From JAFGOY01 sp034430335 (lineage in GTDB: Bacteria > Chloroflexota > Anaerolineae > Aggregatilineales > UBA3940), in NCBI GenBank assembly GCA_034430335.1, contig DAOUES010000072.1, positions 1 to 16,511 on the forward strand: a stretch of DNA of 16,511 bases, given 5' to 3'. Position 1 is the stretch's first letter; each line of letters starts with the position of its first letter. A program made the position numbers and the translations under genes. This document shows positions 5,942 to 13,787 of this stretch, in pieces. Under the pieces are notes generated by a model. The model saw nothing but the letters and a program-made list of their open reading frames with translations. It was not told where the DNA came from and did not search any database.

Positions 5942-7498
5942 CTACTCCGCCGCCTCCACCTCATGCACCTTCCCCCGCATGAAGGCATACAGCCCCAGCC
6001 CGGCGAAAACGGGTGCCCACAGCACCGCCGCAAACGGTTTGTCGGCGACGTTGATCACCACGTCGAAGACGAACCAGAAGAAGGCGAACATCGCTGCGGC
6101 GACGCGCACCGCCGAGATTCCCCGGTTGACCATCTTCGCGTTGTTCTGCCAGCGGCCAACCTGGATCGAGGCGATGCCGAGCGCGCCGGGGACGATCAGC
6201 GCCCAGGCGTAGGCCCAACTCGCAAAGTGCTTGAATACCGCCTGGTAGAGCAGGAGCAAACCGGTGACGGTGAGGATCATCCCGGCGACGGCGAGCAGCC
6301 GCTGCCGCTGTGGGTTGTGCTCGCGCGAGGCGAGGTAAACGCCAATCGCGCCGGGGAGGATCACGTAGCCGGGCCAGACCACCGGCTTGAGCAGGTGCCC
6401 GACGATCCGGGCGGCGATCATCAAAATCAGGCCGATGCCGATCAGCAGAATGACCTGAATGGGTTTCAACTGGGGCTTCTCGATTTTGCCGACGGCGGTG
6501 GAGATCACCGTGCGGGCGCGTTCGAGCATTTCGGTGTGATCGGCCCCGGCGGTGGCCGATGCGCCGCGCGTCGGCGAAGCTCCGACTTTGTCCAGCCGCA
6601 CCGTCTCCGGGTCTTCGCCGACACCGGGGGGAAGCACGCCAATCGTATCAGCGAGCGACTCGCCGCCGGCGACCGCTTTCAGCGCTGCGGCCATCGCCTC
6701 GACGTCGGCGAACCGGTCGGCGGGGTCTTTGGCCATCGCCTTGCGGATCAGCACGTCGCAGCCGGTCGGCAGTTCGGGATTGGCCTCCAATATCTGCGGA
6801 ACGGGATCGGTGATATGGCGGACGGCCATCCCCATCGGCGTATCGGCATCATAAGGCAGCCTGCCGGTGAGCATCTGGAAGAGGATCGCGCCGAGCGAGT
6901 AGACATCGCTGCGCCCGTCGATCACGGAATCGCCCCGCGCCTGCTCAGGACTCATGTAGGCGGGCGTGCCGATGGTGGTCGAACCGGTCAGGGCGACGCT
7001 TTCCTGGGTCAGCTTGGCGATCCCGAAATCGGCGATGGCGGCGCTGCCGTGCTGGTCGAACAGAATGTTGCCCGGTTTCAGGTCGCGGTGGACGACGCCT
7101 TTGCGGTGGGCTTCGTCGAGGGCGGGGGCAAGCTGTTCGATAATCTTCAGCGACTCGTCGAGGGTCAGCGAACGGTCGGCAAGGCGGTCGGAGAGCGAGC
7201 CGCCGGGCATGTAGCGCATTACGAGGTAGGGCTGGCCGTCCTCCTCGCCGAAGTCGTAGACGGGGACAATCGCCGCGTGTTCCAATTTTGCGATAACTTT
7301 GGCCTCGCGTTCGAAGCGCGCGCGGAAAGTGTCGTCGTGAAGCAGGGCGTGGGGCATCACCTTGACGGCGACATCGCGGTCGAAGTTGGGGTCATGGGCC
7401 AGAAAGACGGTCGCCATGCCGCCCTTGCCAAGCTCGCCGGTGATTTTGTAGCGACCGATCCTGTCAGGTATCCGAACTCTCGTCTCGTCGGGTGTCAT
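5942..7498 (-). CDS. PknB-type Ser/Thr protein kinase with C-terminal multi-pass membrane domain
   Basis: 518 residues from ATG 7498. This start is chosen because the domain begins at once (IGRYKITGELG) and AGGA lies 9-10 nt upstream; earlier in-frame ATGs (7525, 7555) would leave little or no leader from the promoter candidate. The kinase domain (about 14-275) is complete: glycine loop GELGKGGMATV (21-31), Lys46 in VAVKV, HRDLKPGN (137-144) with catalytic Asp139, DFG (157-159), and GTPAYMSPEQARG in the activation segment. After a linker (280-345) come about six hydrophobic segments (346-366, 374-392, 400-420, 427-447, 461-484, 488-506) instead of PASTA repeats, so the sensor is a membrane domain of unknown ligand. 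A decayed fragment of a similar membrane domain lies at 7798-7881. Confidence 0.95.
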   Translation of the reverse strand: MTPDETRVRIPDRIGRYKITGELGKGGMATVFLAHDPNFDRDVAVKVMPHALLHDDTFRARFEREAKVIAKLEHAAIVPVYDFGEEDGQPYLVMRYMPGGSLSDRLADRSLTLDESLKIIEQLAPALDEAHRKGVVHRDLKPGNILFDQHGSAAIADFGIAKLTQESVALTGSTTIGTPAYMSPEQARGDSVIDGRSDVYSLGAILFQMLTGRLPYDADTPMGMAVRHITDPVPQILEANPELPTGCDVLIRKAMAKDPADRFADVEAMAAALKAVAGGESLADTIGVLPPGVGEDPETVRLDKVGASPTRGASATAGADHTEMLERARTVISTAVGKIEKPQLKPIQVILLIGIGLILMIAARIVGHLLKPVVWPGYVILPGAIGVYLASREHNPQRQRLLAVAGMILTVTGLLLLYQAVFKHFASWAYAWALIVPGALGIASIQVGRWQNNAKMVNRGISAVRVAAAMFAFFWFVFDVVINVADKPFAAVLWAPVFAGLGLYAFMRGKVHEVEAAE

Positions 7499-7539
7499 TG
7501 TTGCTGTTCCTGGTTCCAGTATCATGTCCGTACCCCGGT

Positions 7540-7568
7540 ATCGTCCCATAACCAATACAAACCGTCAA
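7540..7568 (-). promoter_or_regulatory. Weak candidate promoter of the kinase gene
   Basis: The reverse strand carries TTGACG (7568-7563) and, 17 nt on, GACGAT (7545-7540, 3 of 6). The start would be near 7533, about 35 nt before the chosen ATG. It lies directly next to the MITE-like element at 7577-7718. Confidence 0.3.
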
Positions 7569-7576
7569 ATAAATTG

Positions 7577-7718
7577 GGTAGCACCACAGAATAGCGTGGT
7601 TCCCCGCCCTCACCCCTAAATCCCCTCTCCCTCATGGCGAGGGGACTTAAATCCTGAGCGTGAAAAGCCGGGTTTAAGTGGGCAAAACAGGCCGTCCACG
7701 TTATTTTGCAGTGCTACC
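7577..7718. mobile_element. MITE-like foldback element, 142 bp
   Basis: The ends are inverted: GGTAGCAC at 7577-7584 and GTGCTACC at 7711-7718. The match extends to 23 bp with 19 identities (7577-7599 against 7718-7696). The interior contains further pairs (CCCCTC...GAGGGG; ACTTAAA...TTTAAGT) but no credible gene. A target duplication is not clear. It sits just upstream of the kinase gene and probably arrived as a non-autonomous transposable element. Confidence 0.6.
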
Positions 7719-7797
7719 ATAGATTGCGCCTCAGAGAATAATACGAAAGTATAAAGGAAAAGGTCGCAGAAGCGGTATGCGTCTCCCTGCGGGGCGT

Positions 7798-7881
7798 CCC
7801 GGCGGTCGCCAGCATTCACCGGCGCTGCGGGTGTCGATCACGCGAGGCGAGGTAAACGGCAATCGCACCGGGGAGGATCAC
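7798..7881 (-). pseudogene. Decayed fragment of a kinase-type membrane domain
   Basis: Read from 7881 leftward, the 28 codons give VILPGAIAVYLASRDRHPQRR, a stop, then MLATAG. This aligns without gaps to residues 379-406 of the neighbouring kinase with 20 of 28 identities. Homology ends near 7798 on one side and near the last codons of the methyltransferase on the other. It has an internal stop and no start, so it is a remnant of a duplicated or replaced paralogue. Confidence 0.75.
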
Positions 7882-9200
7882 CCGCGCTCCAGGATCAAAA
7901 TATGCTCTTCTATCTCCTCCTTTAGCGCTGTCGCCTGCCGCGTTCGCCAAACCAGTGTCTCGACTTCATGGAAATCGAGCCTCTGGGCCACAATGCTCAA
8001 TAACTCGGCTGTCCTGATAGGAATGCGAAAGAAGCTTTTTTGATCGCCTACGACTATGGCAAGCTTGCCGCCGGAGGGCATCAGGTGATAGAGCTGCTCA
8101 AAAACACGGTGCATACCGCCGAAGTATTCCATAACCACGCGGTGATACAGCTTCTCGAAACCAGAAGTGCCCTGCCGCGCTATTCTTGTCTTTTCGATCA
8201 ACTCGGAGAGTTCGACGATTTCCCGGATATCCTGAACATAGGCAGCGTCGTCGTCGGCTTTGTAGATGTTTCTGGTATGGGAACGGAGCATATTTCCCTT
8301 GACGTTCCTGAGTTCCTTTTTATTCGTCACAAAACCCAGTAAAGCCAGTTCCAGGCGGGTAATGCGTGTGTAGTCCTTTTCATTTGGGTAGGGCGGGGAA
8401 GTGATCACAAAATCGACGGGATCACGCGCCATCCGGGACAACTGTCTTGCGTCACCGGCGAATACCTGCGTTTGGCCGGGGCTGTCGATCGCCTGGACAA
8501 GCGCCAGATCGCTTCGGATTTTTGCCAGCAGTTGCGACAGCGGTAAAACGATATCGGCGTCGTCACGTTTCTTTCGTTTGACGTAAATCTCCGGCCCAAA
8601 CCCCAGGTTGGACATATCCCGCACGGCGACCGTAGCCAGCGCCAGGCGAAAGATATCGGTGATCGGATCGTCGGGTTCACCGTTGATGATATCCCGCGCG
8701 ATAAGCAGCTTTGTGAGGGGCTTTTCGCTCATCGCGTCTTTGGGGATCAGGTTGACGAGGCTTTCGTCGGTGACAACGGTTTCGATGATGCCGTCGTCTT
8801 GAAGATCGATAAACGATAGCTGCCCGCCCGGTCGAGGGGTGTCTATCGAGAGGTAATCACTTTCACCGGTTTCTTCTTTGACGGCGCTCAATACCCGTTC
8901 AGATCGTCGGGCTAATTCCGCCAGATCGATATCCCAGGTGGTTTTTACTCTGCTGGCAAAAACCGTCGCGGGATTGGCGTCGATGCCTGTCGAGCGTATT
9001 CCCAGCTTCTTGCATTCGACAAGCGTGGTGCCGGTGCCGACAAAAGGATCGAGGACGGTGTGCTGTTGGGTAATGCCAAAGCGCTGGATCATCTCCTGGA
9101 CAAGGTGATCCGGGTAGGCCAGCACGAAACGATACCAGTCGTGAACGCAGTCGTCGTCTAGCTGCTGGATGGTATGATTGTTCCTGTTCCCGATGGTCAC
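7878..9200 (-). CDS. DNA methyltransferase, N4-cytosine/N6-adenine (SPPY) type
   Basis: 440 residues from GTG 9200; an in-frame TAA two codons upstream rules out an earlier start. AdoMet-binding motif I is DPFVGTGTT (51-59), followed by acidic GIDAN (72-76). Catalytic motif IV is TSPPYPNEKDY (267-277). SPPY is most often seen in N4-cytosine enzymes and some N6-adenine enzymes. An N-terminal HDWYRFVLAYPDHLVQEMI (20-38) could be motif X. About 190 residues separate motifs I and IV and may hold the target recognition region, giving an alpha-like order. No restriction endonuclease or specificity gene is adjacent, so it may be a solitary (orphan) enzyme. Its stop codon overlaps the kinase remnant at 7798-7881, so the last residues may have been set by a recombination junction. 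Confidence 0.9.
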   Translation of the reverse strand: MTIGNRNNHTIQQLDDDCVHDWYRFVLAYPDHLVQEMIQRFGITQQHTVLDPFVGTGTTLVECKKLGIRSTGIDANPATVFASRVKTTWDIDLAELARRSERVLSAVKEETGESDYLSIDTPRPGGQLSFIDLQDDGIIETVVTDESLVNLIPKDAMSEKPLTKLLIARDIINGEPDDPITDIFRLALATVAVRDMSNLGFGPEIYVKRKKRDDADIVLPLSQLLAKIRSDLALVQAIDSPGQTQVFAGDARQLSRMARDPVDFVITSPPYPNEKDYTRITRLELALLGFVTNKKELRNVKGNMLRSHTRNIYKADDDAAYVQDIREIVELSELIEKTRIARQGTSGFEKLYHRVVMEYFGGMHRVFEQLYHLMPSGGKLAIVVGDQKSFFRIPIRTAELLSIVAQRLDFHEVETLVWRTRQATALKEEIEEHILILERG

Positions 9201-9203
9201 GAC

Positions 9204-9272
9204 TTATCTGTCTCTCACCAGCCTGTAGCGTTTGATGCGTCTCGTCTCAACCAGGTTGGGATCGTCTTCCAT
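9204..9272 (-). CDS. Possible 22-residue ORF coupled to the methyltransferase
   Basis: MEDDPNLVETRRIKRYRLVR then DR and TAA. Its stop lies 3 nt before the methyltransferase GTG, which has a poor ribosome site of its own, so translational coupling is plausible. AAGGG is only 2 nt before the ATG. The peptide is basic and could also be the tail of a lost upstream gene. No family is recognised. Confidence 0.25.
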   Translation of the reverse strand: MEDDPNLVETRRIKRYRLVRDR

Positions 9273-9320
9273 TTCCCTTCGCGAAGCTGGGGACACGATA
9301 CTATGGCTTGTAGCACACTG

Positions 9321-9378
9321 TCTCGTAGGGGCGCGGGCTTGTCCCCGCCCAGGGTCGCCGCAGGCGACATCGCGACCG
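9321..9378. repeat. REP-like repeat starting CTCGTAGGGGC
   Basis: It shares its first 11 bases with the reverse complement of the repeat at 2639-2675. It contains a rough GGGCG...CGCCC pairing and the perfect hairpin GTCGCC-GCA-GGCGAC (9354-9368). It lies between the end of the aminotransferase gene and the start of the methyltransferase region and could act as a transcript end. Confidence 0.5.
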
Positions 9379-9397
9379 AAGATCGCCTTTTCCTCCC

Positions 9398-10630
9398 CTA
9401 TCCCCCCAACTCCTCCCGCACGACCCTGAACGCCGCGTCCGCCGCCTCCAGCGCCCGGTCGATGTCCGCATCGGTGTGGGCGGCGCAGATATACCAGTTG
9501 TGATGCGGGTGGAAGAACACGCCGCGTGCAATCGCCTCGCGGCAGAAGGTCTGCATGTGGTAGAGATCGGGGTGATCGTCGAAGCTCAGGTAAGGAATCG
9601 CCGCCGGGCCGCTGACCGTCACATTATAGCCGTGCGTTTTGCCCAGCGACTCCAGCCCCTCCCTGAGCCGGGTGCCCATCCGCGCTATCTCCGGGATGGC
9701 GTCGGTCTCTTCGAGGATGCGCAGCGTGGTCAGCGCGGCGACCATCTCCATCGGTGAATACCAGTAGGTCCCGGAGAGGAACACCGCCTCCGCCGCGCCG
9801 AGCACTTCCTTAGTGCCCATCGCCGCCGCGATCGGGTAGCCGTTCGCCATCGCCTTCGCATGGCAGATCAAATCCGGTTCGATCCCAAACACCGGGTAGC
9901 TCCCCCGGATGTCGACGCGGAAGCCCACCCGGATATCGTCGAGGATGATCAGCATCCCCTCCCGGTCGCAGATTTCGCGGACGCCCTGCCAGAATCCCTC
10001 GGCGGGCATCACCGAGGGCGCACAGGCGGGATGATAATACGGCGTCATGATCACCCCCGCAACGTCCCCGCGATGCGTCTCGACCAGCCGCTCGAATTCT
10101 GCGAGGTCGTTCCAGTTGAAGTAGACGATGCTCGCTTTGTCTTCGGGGAGCACCCCGGCGGGATAGGCGGCGCACCAGGCGTGCGACCCGTGATAGGTGC
10201 CCTTCGTGGCGAGAATCTTGCTGCGCTCGGTATGCTCCCGCGCCACCCGGATCGCCCAGGTGGTGACATCCGAGCCGTTCTTGGCGAACACCGCCCAATC
10301 AGCGATTGGCACCAGCCTGACCAGCCGCTCGGCCAGCTCGACCATCTCCTCGGTCGGCTGGTTGAAGCTGAACCCGCGCTCGATTCGCTCCCTGACCGCC
10401 GCGTCGACTTCCGGGTGGGCGTGGCCGAGGACGTTCGGGCCGTAGCCGCACATGAAGTCGATGAACTCGTTGCCGTCGGCATCCCAGTAGTGGCCGCCCG
10501 CGCCCCGCGCCGCGAAATAAGGGCTGGCCTTTGGCAGCAAAAAGCCCGGCTTGCGAGTCCCGTATATCCCTTCGGGGATCACCTTTGCCGCGCGGAGAAA
10601 CAGTTCTTCTGATTTTTGATAGCTGTTCAT
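9398..10630 (-). CDS. Class III PLP-dependent aminotransferase, glutamate-1-semialdehyde aminomutase-like
   Basis: 410 residues; ATG 10630 preceded by AAGG at 8 nt, which overlaps the stop of the upstream gene. The PLP enzyme core is intact: GSDVTTWAIRVAR (119-131) binds the cofactor phosphate, YHGSHAW (146-152) stacks on the ring, DDIRVGFR (231-238) corresponds to the usual DExxTGFR, and HAKAMANGYP (257-266) carries the Schiff-base lysine Lys259. Size and order fit the HemL subgroup. True HemL proteins usually have DEVMTGFR and GSEATMSAIR, so this is probably a paralogue acting on another amino compound rather than the tetrapyrrole enzyme. It is the second gene of an operon, 10 nt after an SCP2-domain gene. 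Confidence 0.88.
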   Translation of the reverse strand: MNSYQKSEELFLRAAKVIPEGIYGTRKPGFLLPKASPYFAARGAGGHYWDADGNEFIDFMCGYGPNVLGHAHPEVDAAVRERIERGFSFNQPTEEMVELAERLVRLVPIADWAVFAKNGSDVTTWAIRVAREHTERSKILATKGTYHGSHAWCAAYPAGVLPEDKASIVYFNWNDLAEFERLVETHRGDVAGVIMTPYYHPACAPSVMPAEGFWQGVREICDREGMLIILDDIRVGFRVDIRGSYPVFGIEPDLICHAKAMANGYPIAAAMGTKEVLGAAEAVFLSGTYWYSPMEMVAALTTLRILEETDAIPEIARMGTRLREGLESLGKTHGYNVTVSGPAAIPYLSFDDHPDLYHMQTFCREAIARGVFFHPHHNWYICAAHTDADIDRALEAADAAFRVVREELGG

Positions 10631-10640
10631 TGGCTGTACC

Positions 10641-11405
10641 TTATCCCATCACTTTGGAGACGCGCCCCAGGAGCACGTTGATTTTCTCGACCAGCGGGAT
10701 CGACCCGCGAATGACCACGTCGCCCGTGCCGATGGCGATCACCGGGAGCGTCTCCCCGTCGATCAACTGCCGGGCGATCTCCAGGCTGCCCAGTTCCATC
10801 ACCGCGTTCGGATTCTCGACCGCCTGCCCGAATATCGCGGCGAACTCGTTGGCTGCTACCTTCGCAAACGATCCCTGCGGGCCATCGGGGAGCACCTTCG
10901 CGTACAGCGTCCCGACCGGCATCGATTCGGCGATTGGCTTCATCTTCGGGTCGTCGCTGGCGACGGCGACCATGCCGCCCAGCAGCGCCCGGAATCCGAG
11001 TTCCACCTGGAAGCGCCGCGCTTCGGGGCTGGAGTCGTCTTTGCCTTCGCCCCGCAGGTGGTACATCAGCCGCCTGCCGAGTATTGGAAATTTCTTCGTC
11101 AGGAAGCCCAGCCGGGTGAACCCCTTACGGATGCCCGGCTTACCTTTCCCGGCGATCATGTTGTTGAAGCGGTCGGCGGTCGGGAATGTCAGCCACAGGT
11201 CGGGCTTCTCGTGCTTCCCGACGCCGTGAGTCACCGTCCCATCCTCGACGGTCAGGTAGGCCGCCGGGCCGTCTTTGATGTCGAATTGAACGGTCAGTTT
11301 TTCGCCTTCGATGGCGGCTGCCGCCTCCTGGTCGTATTCGACGAGGTTTTCCATCAGCGGCAGCAGCGCCTTGAGAAAAATACTGGCCTGTAATGTCGCG
11401 TCCAC
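10641..11405 (-). CDS. SCP2 sterol-binding-domain protein
   Basis: 254 residues from GTG 11405, chosen because AAAGGAG lies 10 nt upstream; the frame stays open further upstream but without a ribosome site. Residues about 35-110 contain LTVQFDIKDGPAAYLTVEDG and DLWLTFPTADRFNNMIAGKG. This beta-strand plus hydrophobic-pocket pattern is seen in SCP2/sterol-carrier-like domains, which bind lipids or acyl ligands. The C-terminal half (about 115-254) is less familiar; VIAIGTGDVVIRGSIPLVEKI near the end could be a second half-domain. There is no signal peptide, so it is probably cytoplasmic. It lies first in an operon with the class III aminotransferase; the shared substrate, if any, is unknown. Confidence 0.75.
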   Translation of the reverse strand: MDATLQASIFLKALLPLMENLVEYDQEAAAAIEGEKLTVQFDIKDGPAAYLTVEDGTVTHGVGKHEKPDLWLTFPTADRFNNMIAGKGKPGIRKGFTRLGFLTKKFPILGRRLMYHLRGEGKDDSSPEARRFQVELGFRALLGGMVAVASDDPKMKPIAESMPVGTLYAKVLPDGPQGSFAKVAANEFAAIFGQAVENPNAVMELGSLEIARQLIDGETLPVIAIGTGDVVIRGSIPLVEKINVLLGRVSKVMG

Positions 11406-11531
11406 GCGGGTCTGTCTCCTTTGGTTAATGGCACAGGGTAATGCTAGCCGGTGAGTGTAAAATCGATCTCTCACCAATGCAAACACCGCCACGCGCGGTT
11501 CGATTTGGATGGCGGGCGGGGAGAGGAATCG

Positions 11532-11796
11532 ATCCACAGATTTCACAGATATCACAGATAATTTTACCGATCAGAGATCGGTGTGCTTAAACTTGGAGCA
11601 AATGTGGAAGCGGATGAAGGAGATTCGATCCGCGAATTACGCGAATTACGCTAATGATTTCTATAGTTGAGCAAATCTCAAAGAAACTTGAATCGCTTTC
11701 TCAACAGTTTCAAGTTTCATAGATACGATCTGACGAAGATTAAAAATTCGTGTAATTCGCGCAATTAGCGGATAAATATCTGTGAAATCTGTGGAT
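11532..11796. repeat. Composite foldback repeat A upstream of typA
   Basis: Outer inverted arms are at 11532-11559 (ATCCACAGATTTCACAGATA and onward) and 11776-11796 (ending ATCTGTGGAT). Inside is a second foldback, 11628-11773, with arms ATCCGCGAATTACGCGAATT and ATTCGCGCAATTAGCGGAT. Its central hairpin is GAAACTTGAA-N16-TTCAAGTTTC (11683-11718). Both arm types are built of 9-nt units. Between the arms lies ACCGATC-AGA-GATCGGT. A perfect DnaA-box 9-mer (reverse TTATCCACA) is at 11790-11798. The gap 11406-11899 holds this repeat, the typA promoter and no other credible gene. Confidence 0.8.
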
Positions 11797-11811
11797 AAAG
11801 TCTTTTACAGG

Positions 11812-11839
11812 TGGACGAAATAGAAATCCGCGCTATGAT
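11812..11839 (+). promoter_or_regulatory. Candidate typA promoter
   Basis: TGGACG (11812-11817) and TATGAT (11834-11839, 5 of 6) are 16 nt apart. The expected start is at about 11846, exactly the A of an in-frame ATG, so a leaderless longer TypA is conceivable besides the TTG start at 11900. Confidence 0.45.
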
Positions 11840-11899
11840 CAGTCTATGCGTCCTGAATGGGCGCTGTTTGTGTGTAACTTACCGGTACAGGAGAACCCT

Positions 11900-13750
11900 T
11901 TGACCATCCGAGATGATATTCGCAACATTGCGATCATCGCCCACGTCGATCACGGCAAGACGACGCTGGTCGACGGCATGCTGAAACAGTCGCACGTCTT
12001 CCGCGACGCCTCACGCGCGGGCGAGCGCATCCTCGATTCGAACGACCTGGAGCGCGAGCGTGGGATCACGATCCTGGCGAAGAACACCGCCGTCACCTGG
12101 GACGGCATCAAGATCAACATCGTCGATACGCCCGGCCATACCGATTTCGGCGGCGAGGTCGAGCGGGTGCTGAACATGGTCGACGGTGCCCTGCTGCTGA
12201 TCGACGCGGTCGAGGGGCCGATGCCGCAGACCCGTTTCGTGCTGCGCAAGGCGCTCGAACTCGGCCTGCGGATCATCGTCGTGATCAACAAGATCGACCG
12301 CCGCTACGCGCGCGCCGAACAGGTGCTGAACGAAACCTTCGACCTGTTCATCGAACTCGGCGCAAACGACGAACAGGCCGATTTCCCGGTGATCTACGCC
12401 GAAGGGCTGGCCGGTCACTCCGGCCTGACCGTCGACAGCGTGCAGGACAATCTCGTCCCGCTGTTCGAGTTGATCATCGCCGAAATCCCCGGCCCTGAAG
12501 TCGACGAGGGCGAACCGGCCCGCATGTTGATCACCACCCTCGACTACGACAATTACAAGGGGCAAATCGGAGTCGGGCGGCTGCGTTCGGGGACGATCGC
12601 GCGCGGGATGGATGTCGTGCGGATCACCCCCACTGGCGAGCGCGTCGAGGGCCGGATCGAGTACCTGTTCACCTATCACAACCTGGAACGCCTGGAGATC
12701 GAAGAAGCCCACGCGGGCGACATCATCGCCATCGGCGGGCTGGAAGAGCTTGGCATCAGCGACACCATCGCCGACCCGGTTGTTGACGAGCCATTACCCG
12801 CCATCGTCGTCGAGCAACCGACCGTGCGGATGACCTTCGGCGTCAACACCTCGCCCTTTGCCGGGCGCGAGGGCAAGACCGGCTGGGGAACGTCCCGGCG
12901 GCTGCGGCAGCGTCTTTTCGAAGAGACCCGCCACAACGTCGCCCTGCGGGTGGTCGACGGCGAGAGCGCGGAAAGGTTCGTCGTCAGCGGGCGCGGTGAG
13001 CTTCACCTTGCCATCCTGATCGAGACGATGCGGCGCGAGGGCTACGAGTTCGAGGTCAGCCGCCCGGAGGTGATCTTCCACCGGGACCCGGAAACCGGGG
13101 AGCTTCTGGAACCGGTCGAGGAAGTCGAGATCGAGATCGCCGACGAGATGGTCGGGGTGGCGGTCGAATTACTCGGCGCGCGGCGCGGCCAGATGTTCGA
13201 CATGCACAGCGAGAACGGCACCACGCACATGAAATACCTCGTCCCGACGCGCGGGCTGCTGGGCTTCCGGGCCAGCTTCCTGATCGCCACCAGCGGCCTG
13301 GGCCAGATGTACAGCATCTTTTACGGCTACGAGCCGTTCATGGGGCCGATTGCGGGCCGCCGATTCGGCAGCCTGGTGGCCTGGGAACCCGGCACCTCGA
13401 CCTCGTACGCGCTCAACAACGCGCAGGAACGCGGCTCGCTGCTCATCGGGCCGGGGGTCGAAGTCTACGAGGGGATGGTGGTCGGCGAGAACGTTCGCCC
13501 CGACGACATCGCGGTCAATGTCTGCAAGCTCAAGCACGTCACCAATCACCGGCGCAGCTTCGCCGAAGACGCGATCCGGCTGACCCCACCGCGTGATCTG
13601 AGCCTCGACCAGTGCATCGAGTTCCTGGCCGATGACGAACTGCTGGAAGTGACGCCGGAGAGCCTGCGCATCCGCAAGCGCATCCTGCCCATCGACCTCC
13701 GTATGAAGGATCAGAAACGCCGCGAGAAGCTGGTGCTCGAACAGGGGTGA
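11900..13750 (+). CDS. typA: Translational GTPase TypA/BipA
   Basis: 616 residues from TTG 11900, chosen because AGGAG (11889-11893) lies 6 nt upstream and the length matches the family (about 605-620). An in-frame ATG at 11846 would add 18 residues without a ribosome site. TypA is a ribosome-associated GTPase related to EF-G, involved in large-subunit assembly and stress adaptation. The G domain is complete: AHVDHGKT (14-21), RERGITI switch, DTPGH (76-80) and NKID (130-133). The C-terminal region contains GRGELHLAILIETMRREGYE and the family-typical RGLLGFRASF and NVRPDDIAVNVCKLKHVTNHR. It is flanked by two copies of a composite foldback repeat (11532-11796 and 13756-15775). Confidence 0.97.
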   Translation: MTIRDDIRNIAIIAHVDHGKTTLVDGMLKQSHVFRDASRAGERILDSNDLERERGITILAKNTAVTWDGIKINIVDTPGHTDFGGEVERVLNMVDGALLLIDAVEGPMPQTRFVLRKALELGLRIIVVINKIDRRYARAEQVLNETFDLFIELGANDEQADFPVIYAEGLAGHSGLTVDSVQDNLVPLFELIIAEIPGPEVDEGEPARMLITTLDYDNYKGQIGVGRLRSGTIARGMDVVRITPTGERVEGRIEYLFTYHNLERLEIEEAHAGDIIAIGGLEELGISDTIADPVVDEPLPAIVVEQPTVRMTFGVNTSPFAGREGKTGWGTSRRLRQRLFEETRHNVALRVVDGESAERFVVSGRGELHLAILIETMRREGYEFEVSRPEVIFHRDPETGELLEPVEEVEIEIADEMVGVAVELLGARRGQMFDMHSENGTTHMKYLVPTRGLLGFRASFLIATSGLGQMYSIFYGYEPFMGPIAGRRFGSLVAWEPGTSTSYALNNAQERGSLLIGPGVEVYEGMVVGENVRPDDIAVNVCKLKHVTNHRRSFAEDAIRLTPPRDLSLDQCIEFLADDELLEVTPESLRIRKRILPIDLRMKDQKRREKLVLEQG

Positions 13751-13755
13751 TTTTT

Positions 13756-13783
13756 ATCCACAGATTACACAGATGTCACAGAT
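13756..13783. repeat. Left outer arm of composite repeat B, split off by the IS insertion
   Basis: ATCCACAGATTACACAGATG and onward, homologous to 11532-11559, just after the typA stop. With TT before it the tip is a perfect DnaA-box 9-mer TTATCCACA (13754-13762). Confidence 0.75.
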
Positions 13784-13787
13784 ATTT

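Noticed and set aside
5963..7594. Long open frame on the forward strand opposite the kinase (over 500 codons)
   Set aside because: It is antisense to a complete kinase with all motifs; its peptide is low in hydrophobics and rich in His/Asp/Gly, typical of a mirror frame in GC-rich DNA.
9398..10630. Naming the aminotransferase hemL
   Set aside because: Motifs deviate from canonical HemL and the neighbour is not a tetrapyrrole gene, so the symbol is not justified.
11450..11475. GGTGAG-N14-CTCACC inverted repeat upstream of the SCP2 gene as an operator
   Set aside because: Short half sites, wide spacing and no convincing promoter around it; not stronger than chance.
11532..11798. Replication origin because of DnaA-box 9-mers
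   Set aside because: The boxes are few, tied to repeat ends, and no dnaA, dnaN or AT-rich unwinding region is seen.
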